Shown in pieces: positions 39,839 to 48,379 of a stretch of DNA of 64,000 nucleotides (the stretch's first letter is position 1; the number at the start of each line of letters is the position of its first letter). Where the stretch lies: assembly GCF_014649875.1 (NCBI RefSeq), contig NZ_BMTW01000005.1, positions 294,663 to 358,662 of the forward strand, read 5' to 3'. The notes under the pieces were generated by a model, which had not been told where the DNA came from, did no database searches, and worked only from the letters and a program-made list of their open reading frames with translations. A program made the position numbers and the translations under genes. The stretch is from Streptomyces rubiginosohelvolus. GTDB lineage: Bacteria > Actinomycetota > Actinomycetes > Streptomycetales > Streptomycetaceae.

Positions 39839-42139
39839 TCAGCCCGCCGTGACCCGCAAGGTGCCCGACGCCGCGACGTCGTCGCCCGAGCCGTCCGCCG
39901 GTGCGGCGGACAGCCGCCAGGTGTAGCCGCCCGCCAGGACCGGATCGCCGGAGGCGGACGTACCGTCCCATTCGACCCGCACCGTGCCGCGCGTGTCCTC
40001 GCCCGTCCAGGTGCGGACGGTCTCACCGGTCGAGCGGCGCACCAGCGTCACCTTCCAGGACGCGGCCGGCTTGGACAGCCACCAGGCGGCCTTCCATCCG
40101 CCCGCCGAGGCGGCGGGAACGGCGGAGTGGGTGACGACCGGCGGGGAGACCGCCTGCTGCGGGGCGGTGACGTGGACGGTGTCGTCGGTCCCGACCCAGG
40201 CGAGCTTGCCCGCCGCCGGGTCCAGGGTCCACGTGGTGCCGCGCCCGTCGTCGTCCGTGGGCGGCTTGAGGCCGGTGACCGTGCCCAGGTCGCCGGTGGA
40301 GCCGTCCGGCCGCAGAGCGGTCAGGCGCAGGGCGCCCGACGCCTCCCGGGCGGCCAGGAAGCGGTCGCCGAGCAGGACCCGGGACACCGGGGCGGGGTAG
40401 TCGCGGTGCGTCACCGTGTCGTACACGCCCGCCGCGTCCCGGGAGGCGCAGCTCCAGTACACGAGGCTCCCGCTGACCTGGAGTTCGGAGGGCACGCAGT
40501 CGACGCCCAGATCGTGGCTCGCGGTTGCCCGCCCGGAGCGCGGGTCGACCACGTTCACCGTGCCGGGCTTGCCGGGCGCCGACTTGTACAGCCGGTCCCC
40601 GGCCAGCGCCGCGCCCTGCGCCCGCTGGTCGCGGACGACGAGGTCGTGGGCGATGTCGACGACGTACTGCCGCCCGCCCGACTCGTACAGCACGAACTCC
40701 GGTGACGTGTCGACGATGCGGCCGCCCGTGCCGGGCAACACCAGGCCCTCGGACGACTGCTGGAGATCGTCGCCGGTTACCAGCGCGTCCTTGCCGGTGG
40801 CCGGGTCGGTGACCAGCCGGGCCAGACCCTCGTCCGTGCCCTCGGCGAAGCGGCCCGCCGCCAGGCCGGGGAAATCGGCGAGCCGGGCGCCCTCCGCCGG
40901 GTCGAGGCCGGTCCCGACGGCCTTGCCGTGCAACGTGTCCTTCCCGGCCAGCGAATTGACGTACCGCAGCCGCCCCCGGTCGAGGCTCAGTGCCCCGATC
41001 TCGCCGTCCGCGCTCTTGACGCCGGGCACCTCCCGCATGACCAGGTCGAAGACGGTCCCGCTGCCGTCCTGGTGGAAGGAGTGGATGGCCCGCTTGCCCT
41101 CGGCGTCCTTGCCCAGTGCCAGCACGCTTCCGTAACCCTCGGCCCTGAGCTGGGCGAACTCCACGCTGGCCAGGAGCGTGCGCTCGGTGTCCACGCCGGT
41201 GTGAGGTGTGAGCCGCAGCGGGCCGCCGAGGCCTTCGTGCCAGACGACACTGTCCTCCGCCAAGAGCGCGGTGACCTCGCTGTCGGGGGACTCCGTCGCC
41301 AGCGGGACCACCTTGGGGCTGCCCGTGCCGCTGCGCGGGAGGATCCGTACCCCCTGGCCTCCGTCACCGTTCCTCGAGAACCAGGTGACGTTCATCTGGG
41401 TGATACGGAAGCTGCTCGCGTCACCGGTCACCGGCAGCGGCTTCACCCGGCCGTCGTAGGCGGTGAGGATGCCGTATCCCGGGGAGCCGTCCGCCAGCCG
41501 GTAGCCGATGAGGACCTCGCTGCCCTGCGCACCGAGCACCACGGGCTCGGCGCCCGTGGTGGCTCCGGCGGGCAGCCGCACGAGGGGATCGGCCGACGGG
41601 TCCCCGCCCCGGGGCACCCGCATCTCGTACGTTCCGTCGCCCTTGTCGACGGTGGCCACCGTCCAGCCGCCCGCGAAGCGCAGGTTGAGGTACCGGGCGG
41701 GCACGGTGGAGGTGTGGGTGAAGGCCGGGTCCTCGATGCCGATCCGGACGATGTCCGTCCCGCCGTCCGCCCGCTGCTGGGTGTAGATCGCCCGGTTGTG
41801 CTCGTCGTGGCCCCCCACGAGCAGCTCTTCCGGGACGCCTGCCAGCTCGGTGACGACCCTGGTCCGGCTGTTGTACGAGTTCGTCCAGAGGTAGTCGTCG
41901 CCCTCGCGGTGCAGTACGCCCTGCCTGCCGGTCGCCAGGATCTTCTCCGGCCCCTCGCCGAACGCGTCGGGCGCGGGTATCAGGACCTCCGCCGCCTCCG
42001 CCTTCCCGGCGGCGTGTGCGGTGGACGGCAGCGCCGTGGCGAGCCCCGCGGCCAGCACCACCGCGATCGCCGCCGCCCCCGTGGTCAGCCCGGTACGCCG
42101 TTTGTGGGCGCGGTTGTTCGTGTACAGGTGTCGGGACAC
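39839..42139 (-). CDS. Large secreted protein with beta-propeller-like body and FlgD-Ig-like C-terminus
   Basis: Exported protein of 766 residues with a signal peptide (about 1-44: RRTGLTTGAAAIAVVLAAGL... then AHA). The body has repeated short strands with Trp/Tyr and Gly turns (WTNSYNSRTRVVTELAGV; YVNSLAGKDTLHGK) like a beta-propeller. The C-terminal 80 residues carry a FlgD-Ig-like domain (VRVEWDGTSASGDPVLAGGYTWRL). Similar proteins are common in Streptomyces and have no assigned function. The GTG at 42139 follows AAGGGGGG. Confidence 0.78.
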   Translation of the reverse strand: MSRHLYTNNRAHKRRTGLTTGAAAIAVVLAAGLATALPSTAHAAGKAEAAEVLIPAPDAFGEGPEKILATGRQGVLHREGDDYLWTNSYNSRTRVVTELAGVPEELLVGGHDEHNRAIYTQQRADGGTDIVRIGIEDPAFTHTSTVPARYLNLRFAGGWTVATVDKGDGTYEMRVPRGGDPSADPLVRLPAGATTGAEPVVLGAQGSEVLIGYRLADGSPGYGILTAYDGRVKPLPVTGDASSFRITQMNVTWFSRNGDGGQGVRILPRSGTGSPKVVPLATESPDSEVTALLAEDSVVWHEGLGGPLRLTPHTGVDTERTLLASVEFAQLRAEGYGSVLALGKDAEGKRAIHSFHQDGSGTVFDLVMREVPGVKSADGEIGALSLDRGRLRYVNSLAGKDTLHGKAVGTGLDPAEGARLADFPGLAAGRFAEGTDEGLARLVTDPATGKDALVTGDDLQQSSEGLVLPGTGGRIVDTSPEFVLYESGGRQYVVDIAHDLVVRDQRAQGAALAGDRLYKSAPGKPGTVNVVDPRSGRATASHDLGVDCVPSELQVSGSLVYWSCASRDAAGVYDTVTHRDYPAPVSRVLLGDRFLAAREASGALRLTALRPDGSTGDLGTVTGLKPPTDDDGRGTTWTLDPAAGKLAWVGTDDTVHVTAPQQAVSPPVVTHSAVPAASAGGWKAAWWLSKPAASWKVTLVRRSTGETVRTWTGEDTRGTVRVEWDGTSASGDPVLAGGYTWRLSAAPADGSGDDVAASGTLRVTAG

Positions 42140-42260
42140 CTGACCCCCCTTGTCAGTTGACCGATCGTGCGCATCTGCGATGCGAACGCGATCAACCTTA
42201 TGCGGGTGTGGGGGAGTTGTGTGTGAAGTATGCGCAACTGGTGGTGTGCATGGGACTGTC

Positions 42261-43271
42261 TCAGCTCGCCCACCACGCGGCCACCCCGCCGAGAACGATG
42301 ATCACGCACATCGCCGCGTTGCTCTGCCGGTAGTCCACGAGGATCGCGGCGAACTCGCGGAGCATCGCGTTGGGCCAGAAGTACGCGGCCGTGGGGGAGC
42401 CCACCACCTGCCCCCGGATGCGGACCCGCCGGGCGATGAGGGCGGCCCGGAAGGCGTGGTAGTTGTTCGTGACGACCACGCACCGGTAGCCGGGCTTGGC
42501 CGCCTCCATGATCTCCTTGCTGAAGCGCAGGTTCTCCTCGGTGTTCCGCGAACGGTCCTCCCGCTCGATGAGGTCGGCCGGGAACCCCTCGGCCACCAGG
42601 TGGTCGGCCATCGCGTGGGACTCCGGCAGCTTCTCGTCGGGGCCCTGCCCGCCCGAGGTGATCAGCACGGGCGACCCGCCGCGCCGGGACAGCCGCTCAT
42701 GCACCTCGCGCCCCCGCTTCAGCCGGCTCGCCAGCAGCGGGGGCACGGTGGAACCGCCGATCAGCCCCGACCCCAGCACCACCACGAAGTCGGCCTTGCG
42801 CCGCACCTGGAGCCGCCCGTAGAGGAACGCGTAGCAGACGAAGCAGAGGAACAGGAACGAGAAGTACAACGCCAGCCCGCCGGCCGCCCACGCCACCCCG
42901 ATCAGCACCGGAGTCCGCAGCACGGCGGCCGCGACCAGTAGGGCGACCACGCCGAGGACGGCGAACGCGGCCAGCAACGACAGCAGATGGGCCGGGCTCC
43001 GGCCCTCCTTGCGCAGCATGCGTACGCCGTTGAGGAACAGGAAGCACACCAGCACGAGCAGGGCCACCGCCGCCAGGGCCACCAGCGCCCCGACGACGTA
43101 GGGCACCGAGGGCGACTCGGAGCTGACCAACCGGTACAGCAGGGCACCCAGCGCGCAGAGCACGGCGAGCCCCAGGACGACGGCGTTGCTGAACTTACGG
43201 CGTTCGAGCAGCACGCTCACGCAGAAGACGAGGAAGAGAAGCGCCGCGGGGGCGTAGGCGAGCATGCGCAC
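42261..43271 (-). CDS. YdcF/SanA-family (DUF218) membrane protein
   Basis: Protein of 336 residues with about seven hydrophobic helices in the first 165, then the DUF218 domain: DFVVVLGSGLIGGSTVPPLLASRL, LITSGGQGPDEKLPES, the EDRSRNTEENLRFSKEI motif and VVTNNYHAFRA. The family is linked to envelope functions and nucleotide/SAM-like binding in some members, but the biochemical role is unknown. Two ATG codons (43271, 43265) are possible. Confidence 0.88.
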   Translation of the reverse strand: MRMLAYAPAALLFLVFCVSVLLERRKFSNAVVLGLAVLCALGALLYRLVSSESPSVPYVVGALVALAAVALLVLVCFLFLNGVRMLRKEGRSPAHLLSLLAAFAVLGVVALLVAAAVLRTPVLIGVAWAAGGLALYFSFLFLCFVCYAFLYGRLQVRRKADFVVVLGSGLIGGSTVPPLLASRLKRGREVHERLSRRGGSPVLITSGGQGPDEKLPESHAMADHLVAEGFPADLIEREDRSRNTEENLRFSKEIMEAAKPGYRCVVVTNNYHAFRAALIARRVRIRGQVVGSPTAAYFWPNAMLREFAAILVDYRQSNAAMCVIIVLGGVAAWWAS

Positions 43272-43398
43272 AGACTAGGCAGCGTCCCGGCGGCCGTCGA
43301 CGGCGAGGTGGGTCGTCCGGAGTGGGCCGGAGGCGGGGGCGGGAGCCGCCAGGGAATCGGGGCGTGCCCTTTGTGGGGTTTCTGCCGTTGAACCCGGC

Positions 43399-43632
43399 AT
43401 GAAGAAGCGAAGCGTACTCGCCGCCGTCACCCTCGCCACCGGAGCGGTCATCGCCGCCATCGCCCCGCACCCGGGCGGCGGGGACACCGCACACGCCGCC
43501 GAACCGGCCGTCTCGCTGGGCGCGCTGGACGACGTCGGCGACCTCGGCAAGCTGGTCGACGGCGCGGCCGGGGCGACCACCTCCACCGCAGGCACGGTCA
43601 CCAGCACCGTGGAAGACGCCAAGCTCAGCTGA
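43399..43632 (+). CDS. Small secreted protein (77 aa)
   Basis: A signal peptide (KKRSVLAAVTLATGAVIAAIAP, about 1-33) is followed by a 44-residue Asp/Gly/Thr/Ala-rich mature peptide (VSLGALDDVGDLGKLVDGAA...) without cysteines. It is not recognised; the composition resembles small Streptomyces surface-associated peptides. No ribosome binding site is obvious before the ATG, and a terminator follows. Confidence 0.65.
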   Translation: MKKRSVLAAVTLATGAVIAAIAPHPGGGDTAHAAEPAVSLGALDDVGDLGKLVDGAAGATTSTAGTVTSTVEDAKLS

Positions 43633-43647
43633 ACCGGCTGGGACAAG

Positions 43648-43677
43648 GACAGGGGCGGCCGCAAGGCCGCCCCTGTC
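43648..43677. terminator. Bidirectional terminator
   Basis: A perfect 13-bp stem, GACAGGGGCGGCC (43648-43660) with its complement (43665-43677) and loop GCAA, between the small secreted gene and the convergent TetR gene. Confidence 0.85.
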
Positions 43678-43699
43678 GGCGTTCCCGGGCCGGGCGCGG

Positions 43700-44287
43700 T
43701 CAGCGGCGAGGCGGATCGATCCCGTACGACCGGACGAGACGGGCCAATTGGCGGCCCGCCGCCAGAAGGGGCTCCTCGCTCCGGTTGACCTGGGCGGTCA
43801 CCTCGGCGCCCTCGATGGCGCTGATGACGGTGGTCGCCAGTTCCCGGGCGTCGTCCGCCGGGAATCCGCAGCCCAGCAGCTTGTCGAGGACGAGCCGCTC
43901 CCAGCCGTTCAGCGCGTCGGCGCACGCCTTCTGCAGCTCCGAGTCGGCCCCGAGGGTCTCCAGGGCCGCCGCCGTCACCGGACAGCCGTCCACCCAGCCC
44001 GACTCCTTGAGCCCGGCCGCCAAATCGCGGGTGCAGGACATCACCGCCTCCGCCGGATCGGGCTCGCTGTCCAGCGCTTCCTTCAGCAGCGCCGCGAACT
44101 CCTGTTCCCCGTGCCGGATCGCGGCGACGGCAACGGCCTCCTTGCCGCCCGGGAAGAAGTGGTAGATCGAGCCGAGGGTGGCCTGCGACTCCGTGGCGAT
44201 CTGCTTGATGCCGGTGCCGACGTACCCCTGCCGCTGAAGAAGGCGCGCGGTCGCCACGACGATCCGGTCCCGGGTGCTGGTCTGCAT
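43700..44287 (-). CDS. TetR/AcrR-family repressor
   Basis: Repressor of 195 residues of the LmrA/YxaF type: HTH at about 25-50 (GIKQIATESQATLGSIYHFFPGG) and a C-terminal ligand domain with GWVDGCPVTAAALE. It is divergent from the imine-reductase-like gene, with two operator-like palindromes between them, so it probably represses that gene and itself. Its start is 24 bp from the nearer site. Confidence 0.92.
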   Translation of the reverse strand: MQTSTRDRIVVATARLLQRQGYVGTGIKQIATESQATLGSIYHFFPGGKEAVAVAAIRHGEQEFAALLKEALDSEPDPAEAVMSCTRDLAAGLKESGWVDGCPVTAAALETLGADSELQKACADALNGWERLVLDKLLGCGFPADDARELATTVISAIEGAEVTAQVNRSEEPLLAAGRQLARLVRSYGIDPPRR

Positions 44288-44310
44288 GCCGTCACTGTAG
44301 CGGAATTGGG

Positions 44311-44326
44311 TAGAGCGTTCGTTCTA
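44311..44326 (+). promoter_or_regulatory. TetR operator site 1
   Basis: TAGAGCGTTCGTTCTA, an imperfect 16-bp palindrome in the divergent intergenic region, closely similar to site 2 47 bp away. It has the TAGAnCG...CGnTCTA form of LmrA/YxaF-type operators. Confidence 0.7.
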
Positions 44327-44357
44327 GAGCTGTGCTACGTTCTCGGCACGCGCTAAA

Positions 44358-44373
44358 TAGAGCGTTCGCTTTA
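44358..44373 (+). promoter_or_regulatory. TetR operator site 2
   Basis: TAGAGCGTTCGCTTTA, identical to site 1 at 14 of 16 positions. The pair brackets the probable divergent promoters. Confidence 0.7.
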
Positions 44374-44432
44374 GTCAGGGTGGGTGCGCGGAACGGCTTC
44401 CGCCTGCCCCGACCGACCCGCTGGAGGCGGCT

Positions 44433-45380
44433 ATGAACAACACAGCGACGAAGCACCCGGGCTCCGTGACCGTCATAGGACTGGGGCCCATGGGCCGGGC
44501 GATGGCCGGGGCCCTGCTCGACCGCGGCTACGGTGTCACCGTCTGGAACCGCACCGCTTCCCGCGCGGACGACCTGGTGGCCAGGGGCGCGGTCCTCGCG
44601 CCCAGCCCCGCCGACGCCGTCGCGGCGAGCGAGGTGGTCGTCCTCAGCCTCACGGACTACGAGGCGGTCCGCGCCGTACTGGAGCCGGCCGCGCAGGCCC
44701 TGGACGCCAAGGTCCTGCTCAACCTCACCTCCGCCACCCCCGAGGAGGCCCGCACCGGAGCCCGCTGGGCGGCCGGGCACGGTGCCGCACAGCTCACCGG
44801 CGGCGTCAACTCGCCGCCCTCCGGCATCGGGCAGCCCGACTCGGCCACCCTCTACAGCGGGCCGCGCGAGGCCTTCGACCGGCACCGGCCGGTGCTCGAA
44901 GCGCTGACCGGACGGGTCGAGCACCAGGGCGAGGACCCGGGGCTCGCAGCGCTCTCCTACCAGCTCGGCATGGTCGTCTTCTGGACCTCGATGCTGAGCT
45001 TCTGGCAGGCCGTCGCCCTGGCCCGCGCGAACGGGCTGAAGGCGGCCGACATCCTGCCGCACGCCACGGAAACGGCGGACTCCCTGGCGCAGTTCTTCGC
45101 CTTCTACGCCGAACGCATCGACGCCGGAGTGCACGACGGCGACGTCGACCGCCTGGCCATGGGGGTGGCGAGCGCCGAGCACGTTCTGCACACCCACACC
45201 GAAGCGGGCGTCGACTCCACCCTCCCGGCGGCGGTCGTCGACCTGTTCCGGCGAGGCATGGAGGCGGGCCACGCCGGGGACAGCTTCTCGTCCCTGGTGG
45301 AGCTGCTGGCGAAGCCCGGCGACCCGACCGGACCGGGCACGGACGGTCGGGTCCGGGAGGATGGCCTCTCCCTACGGTGA
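44433..45380 (+). CDS. Imine-reductase-like NAD(P)-dependent oxidoreductase
   Basis: Beta-hydroxyacid-dehydrogenase-fold enzyme of 315 residues. The Rossmann motif VIGLGPMGRAMAGALL and WNRT (an NADPH-type Arg) are followed by NLTSATPEEARTGA, GGVNSPPSGIG and the IRED-like C-terminal helix LPAAVVDLFRRGMEAGHAGDSFSSLVE. At the site where many imine reductases have catalytic Asp, the sequence has Tyr (LAALSYQLG), as in the Tyr subgroup (from memory). The physiological substrate is unknown. It is divergent from a TetR repressor and overlaps the AraC gene downstream by 20 bp. Confidence 0.8.
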   Translation: MNNTATKHPGSVTVIGLGPMGRAMAGALLDRGYGVTVWNRTASRADDLVARGAVLAPSPADAVAASEVVVLSLTDYEAVRAVLEPAAQALDAKVLLNLTSATPEEARTGARWAAGHGAAQLTGGVNSPPSGIGQPDSATLYSGPREAFDRHRPVLEALTGRVEHQGEDPGLAALSYQLGMVVFWTSMLSFWQAVALARANGLKAADILPHATETADSLAQFFAFYAERIDAGVHDGDVDRLAMGVASAEHVLHTHTEAGVDSTLPAAVVDLFRRGMEAGHAGDSFSSLVELLAKPGDPTGPGTDGRVREDGLSLR

Positions 45381-46281
45381 ACGGGCAAGGGAAGGGAATC
45401 AGGAGTTGCTGGAACGGCTGAACGACGCGATGGAGCACATCGAGGCTCACCTCGGTGAGCGCATCGAGGCGGCGGACCTCGCCCGGATCGCGATGACGTC
45501 GGAGTACCACTTCCGCCGGATGTTCTCCGCGCTGGCGGGCCTCCCGCTGTCGGAGTACATCCGTCGCCGCCGCATGACGGTCGCGGGGGCGGAGGTGCTC
45601 GGTGACCGTGACCGTTCGCTGCTGGACGTGGCGATGCGGTACGGCTACGACACGGGGGAGGGCTTCGCCCGGGCATTCCGGGCCGTCCACGGCATCGGCC
45701 CCGGGGAGGCCCGCCGGACGGGCGCGGTCCTGCGGTCCCAGCAACGCCTGACCTTCCGACTCGTCGTCGAAGGGAGTAGCGCCATGCGCTACAGCTTGGT
45801 GGAGAAGAACGCGTTCCGGGTGGTTGGAAAGAAGGCCCGCGTCCCGCTCATCCACGAGGGACCGAATCCGGCCATTGCGGAGTTCATCCGGGGCATCGGC
45901 CGGGAGGAGCTGGACCGCATCGCGGCCCTCTCCGACCAGGAGCCTGCGGGCATCGTCGGGGTGAGCGACCAGCTCGACCCGAGCCGCGCGGAGGGCACCG
46001 AACTCGATTACTACCACGGGGTGGTGAGTTCGGCTGAGCCTCCGCCGGAGGACCTGGACGCCTTGGACGTACCAGCAGGTACGTGGGCGGTCTTCGAGAG
46101 CGAGGGCGCGTTTCCGCAGGCCCTCCAGTACCTCTGGCGGGATGTGTTCACGCAGTGGTTCCCGTCGAACCCGTACGCATCGAGGCCCGGCCCGGAGATT
46201 CTGCGGGTGCGGCTGACGGAGGACGGGAAGCGGGCGGAGGCCGAGCTCTGGATCCCGGTCGAGCGGTCGGCCGAAAGCTGA
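45361..46281 (+). CDS. AraC-family regulator with GyrI-like effector domain
   Basis: Regulator of 306 residues. Tandem HTHs occupy about residues 15-115 (IEAADLARIAMTSEYHFRRMF; LLDVAMRYGYDTGEGFARAF), and a GyrI/Rob-type small-molecule domain follows (about 140-300: YSLVEKNAFRVVGKKARVPL ... VPAGTWAVFESEGAFPQALQYLWRDVF). This layout senses drugs or hydrophobic compounds. The start at 45361 lies inside the preceding gene, so the two are probably co-transcribed; an ATG at 45430 would remove the N-terminal 23 residues. Confidence 0.88.
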   Translation: MASPYGERAREGNQELLERLNDAMEHIEAHLGERIEAADLARIAMTSEYHFRRMFSALAGLPLSEYIRRRRMTVAGAEVLGDRDRSLLDVAMRYGYDTGEGFARAFRAVHGIGPGEARRTGAVLRSQQRLTFRLVVEGSSAMRYSLVEKNAFRVVGKKARVPLIHEGPNPAIAEFIRGIGREELDRIAALSDQEPAGIVGVSDQLDPSRAEGTELDYYHGVVSSAEPPPEDLDALDVPAGTWAVFESEGAFPQALQYLWRDVFTQWFPSNPYASRPGPEILRVRLTEDGKRAEAELWIPVERSAES

Positions 46282-46478
46282 CGTGCCGAGCGAAATATGC
46301 GGCACGGCAGAGGTTTACGGCCATGGGGCATATGCGGTGACCTATTGGTCCAGACCTATTGTGCGGGCGTTCGCGGCTCGCTAGCTTTCTCGTGGCGGCG
46401 CGCGCTGTTCGGATCGGCTCGACTCATTCATTCACTGATGCACAGTCATGTGCGTTGACTGAAAACGGAGTTACCGAC

Positions 46479-46721
46479 ATGCACAGACGTATTGCCGCAC
46501 TCGCGGTGACCGTGGCGACCGCCGGAGCGATGCTCCTCGGCACCGCCTCGACCGCCTCCGCCACGGGCCCCGGATTTTGGCTCCGCAGCCATCACGCGAG
46601 CCTGGCGGAGTGCCAGGCGGTGGGGAACGCCGGCGCCGACAACGCCCTCTGGAGCCGGGTCTTCATCTGCAACCCGTTCGCCGGGAAGCCGGGCGTGTAC
46701 GAGTTGTGGGTGCGCTACTGA
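46479..46721 (+). CDS. Small secreted protein (80 aa)
   Basis: A signal peptide (about 1-29, RRIAALAVTVATAGAMLLGTA) precedes a mature peptide of about 50 residues with two Cys (AECQAVG; FICNPF) that could form a disulphide, ending in VYELWVRY. It belongs to the abundant, uncharacterised small secreted proteins of Streptomyces. GGAG lies 11 bases upstream of the ATG. Confidence 0.72.
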   Translation: MHRRIAALAVTVATAGAMLLGTASTASATGPGFWLRSHHASLAECQAVGNAGADNALWSRVFICNPFAGKPGVYELWVRY

Positions 46722-46740
46722 GGCTGAGGTAGCGGGTGGA

Positions 46741-46784
46741 CAGTGAACCGCCCCGGCTGCGGCGGCGGCCGGGGCGGTTCACTG
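46741..46784. terminator. Bidirectional terminator
   Basis: A perfect 17-bp stem, CAGTGAACCGCCCCGGC (46741-46757) with its complement (46768-46784), between the small secreted gene and the convergent DUF397 gene. Confidence 0.88.
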
Positions 46785-46793
46785 TCGGACTGC

Positions 46794-47063
46794 TCAGAGG
46801 GTGGTGCTGCCGTGGACGAAGGTGCTCCAGGTGGCGGGCTCGACGGTGAGGACGGGGCCGTCGGTCACCTTGGAGTCGCGGATGTGGACGGCGCCGGGGT
46901 GGGTGGCTACCTCGACGCAGGCTCCACCGTCACCGTCGCTGTAGCTGGACTTGCGCCAGTGGTAGGCGACTTCGATGCAGGCCCCGCCGTCACCGTTGCT
47001 GTGGCTGGACTTGAACCAGTGGAGGTCGGTAGGGCCGGAGGCGGGGTGTGCTGCGCGGGACAT
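46794..47063 (-). CDS. Tandem DUF397-domain protein
   Basis: Protein of 89 residues with two DUF397 signatures: WFKSSHSNGDGGACIEVA and WRKSSYSDGDGGACVEVA, followed by VHIRDSK. DUF397 proteins pair with XRE-DUF5753 regulators in Streptomyces (BldB/WhiJ-like modules), and the frameshifted partner lies directly upstream. Duplication of the domain is unusual compared with the common single-domain form. Confidence 0.85.
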   Translation of the reverse strand: MSRAAHPASGPTDLHWFKSSHSNGDGGACIEVAYHWRKSSYSDGDGGACVEVATHPGAVHIRDSKVTDGPVLTVEPATWSTFVHGSTTL

Positions 47064-47886
47064 GTCTCTCCAAGCAGTGCGTCCAGTAGCCGGGTGCTCT
47101 CCGCGACGGTGAGCGCCTGGGAGCGCAGCATCCCATACCTCTGCATAAGTGCGCTGACGTCGGCGGGTTCGTCGTACAGCTCTCCGCGCAGCTGACCATC
47201 GACGTAGGCAAGTCCGTCGTGATCGGGCGTCTCCAGCAGAATCAGCGGCCCCGAGAGTCCGGCGTGCCGAGGGGTGCTGCGGGGCATGATCTGAATGGTG
47301 ACGAACGGTAAATCCATGCAGCGTCGCAGGTGGAGAAGCTGCTCCCGCATGACGTCGGGGTCGCCCAACTCCGTGTGGAGGATGCTCTCCTCCAGGATGA
47401 AGTGAAGGATCGGCCGGGGTTTACGCTCCAGGATCTTCTGGCGGTCGAGCCGGTCCGCCACCCGCTCTCGATCTCGTCCTCTTCGAGCGGCGGGTAGTTG
47501 CAGCCGAAGAAGAAGCGCGCGTACGCGTCGGTCTGAAGCAGCCCCGGAACGAGCTGTGACTCGTACCAGAGCAGGCTTGCCGCGTCCTGCTCGTACTGCA
47601 CGAAGTCCTTGACCAGCGCCTGGTAGCGCTCCTTCCGCGGGATCCTCTCCACCGCGACCCGCAAAACGCCCTTGGTGTCCAGCAGTTCATCGAGCTGGAT
47701 GGCCAGGTCTGACTGGAGCGCCCGTCGCCCCTGCTCGATCGAGGCGATGGTGTCCTCGCCCACCCCGGCCTGCTCGGCGAGTGCGGCCTGTGTCAGCCCG
47801 GCGAGTTTGCGGAAGTGGCGCAGCTGCGCCCCGACCACCTGCCACGAAGTAACCCGCCTGATGCCACTCTGCTTTCCCGGTTGCAT
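46907..47886 (-). pseudogene. XRE-family regulator with DUF5753, frameshifted
   Basis: The first part (47886 down to about 47465) encodes an HTH (TQAALAEQAGVGEDTIASIEQGRR) and the start of DUF5753 (LLWYESQLVPGLLQTDAYAR...PPLEEDEIE). The domain then continues in another frame from 47461 (VADRLDRQKILERKPRPILHF ... YVDGQL ... RLLDALLGE). An extra AG-like dinucleotide near 47465 (GATCGAGAGCGGGTGG on the coding strand) explains the break. Without it the protein would be a normal WhiJ-like regulator of about 280 residues. The true end is near 47050, where DUF397 begins; the frame to 46907 overlaps that gene. A sequencing error is possible. Confidence 0.8.
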
Positions 47887-48004
47887 GACCTGGCTTCTCC
47901 CCGTTCCGGCCCCGCTGTCAACCCGTCAGAACCCGTACAAAACCTTTTGTACGTCTCTCAGCTCTGCTTCAGCCTAGTAACTCCGTGTGAGCGTGGAAGC
48001 ATGA

Positions 48005-48283
48005 ACGAGACAACCCACCGAGCTGGCGACCAACGCGCTCCGGCATGGCGTACCTCCGGGGCGCGGCTTCAAGGTCCACATCTACCTGGAGCGGGTCGAG
48101 AGCATCATCCGCGTCGAGATGCACGACAGCGGGGGCGGTGTCGTGCGCGCGGCGGACGGGCCGCCGGAGCCCGACGACGAAGGTGGGCGCGGGCTGCTGC
48201 TCGTCGCCGCGCTGGCCGACAAGTGGGGCGTGGCCGAGCGGAACCCCGGCAAGATCGTGTGGTGCGAGTTCAGCATCGTATGA
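48005..48283 (+). pseudogene. Remnant of an RsbW-like histidine-kinase-type ATPase
   Basis: In one frame the sequence encodes the C-terminal half of an HATPase_c anti-sigma-type protein: TELATNALRHG (N box), MHDSGGG (G1 box) and GGRGLLLVAALADKWG, ending at 48283. An in-frame stop at 48002 and the lack of a start or N-terminal half show truncation. An ATG at 48001 in another frame (MNETTHRA) may be the original start, joined to the 3' half by a deletion. Such ATPases are usual partners of XRE-DUF5753/DUF397 pairs, so the module appears to be decaying. Confidence 0.72.
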
Positions 48284-48379
48284 CTTGCTGTTTCGGCAAG
48301 GATGTTTGTCGTTTCGGCCTGCACGGGCGCACTCTCGTCGTCGAGCGGTGGTGATGCCGCGTGACGAAGGAGGAGCGAC

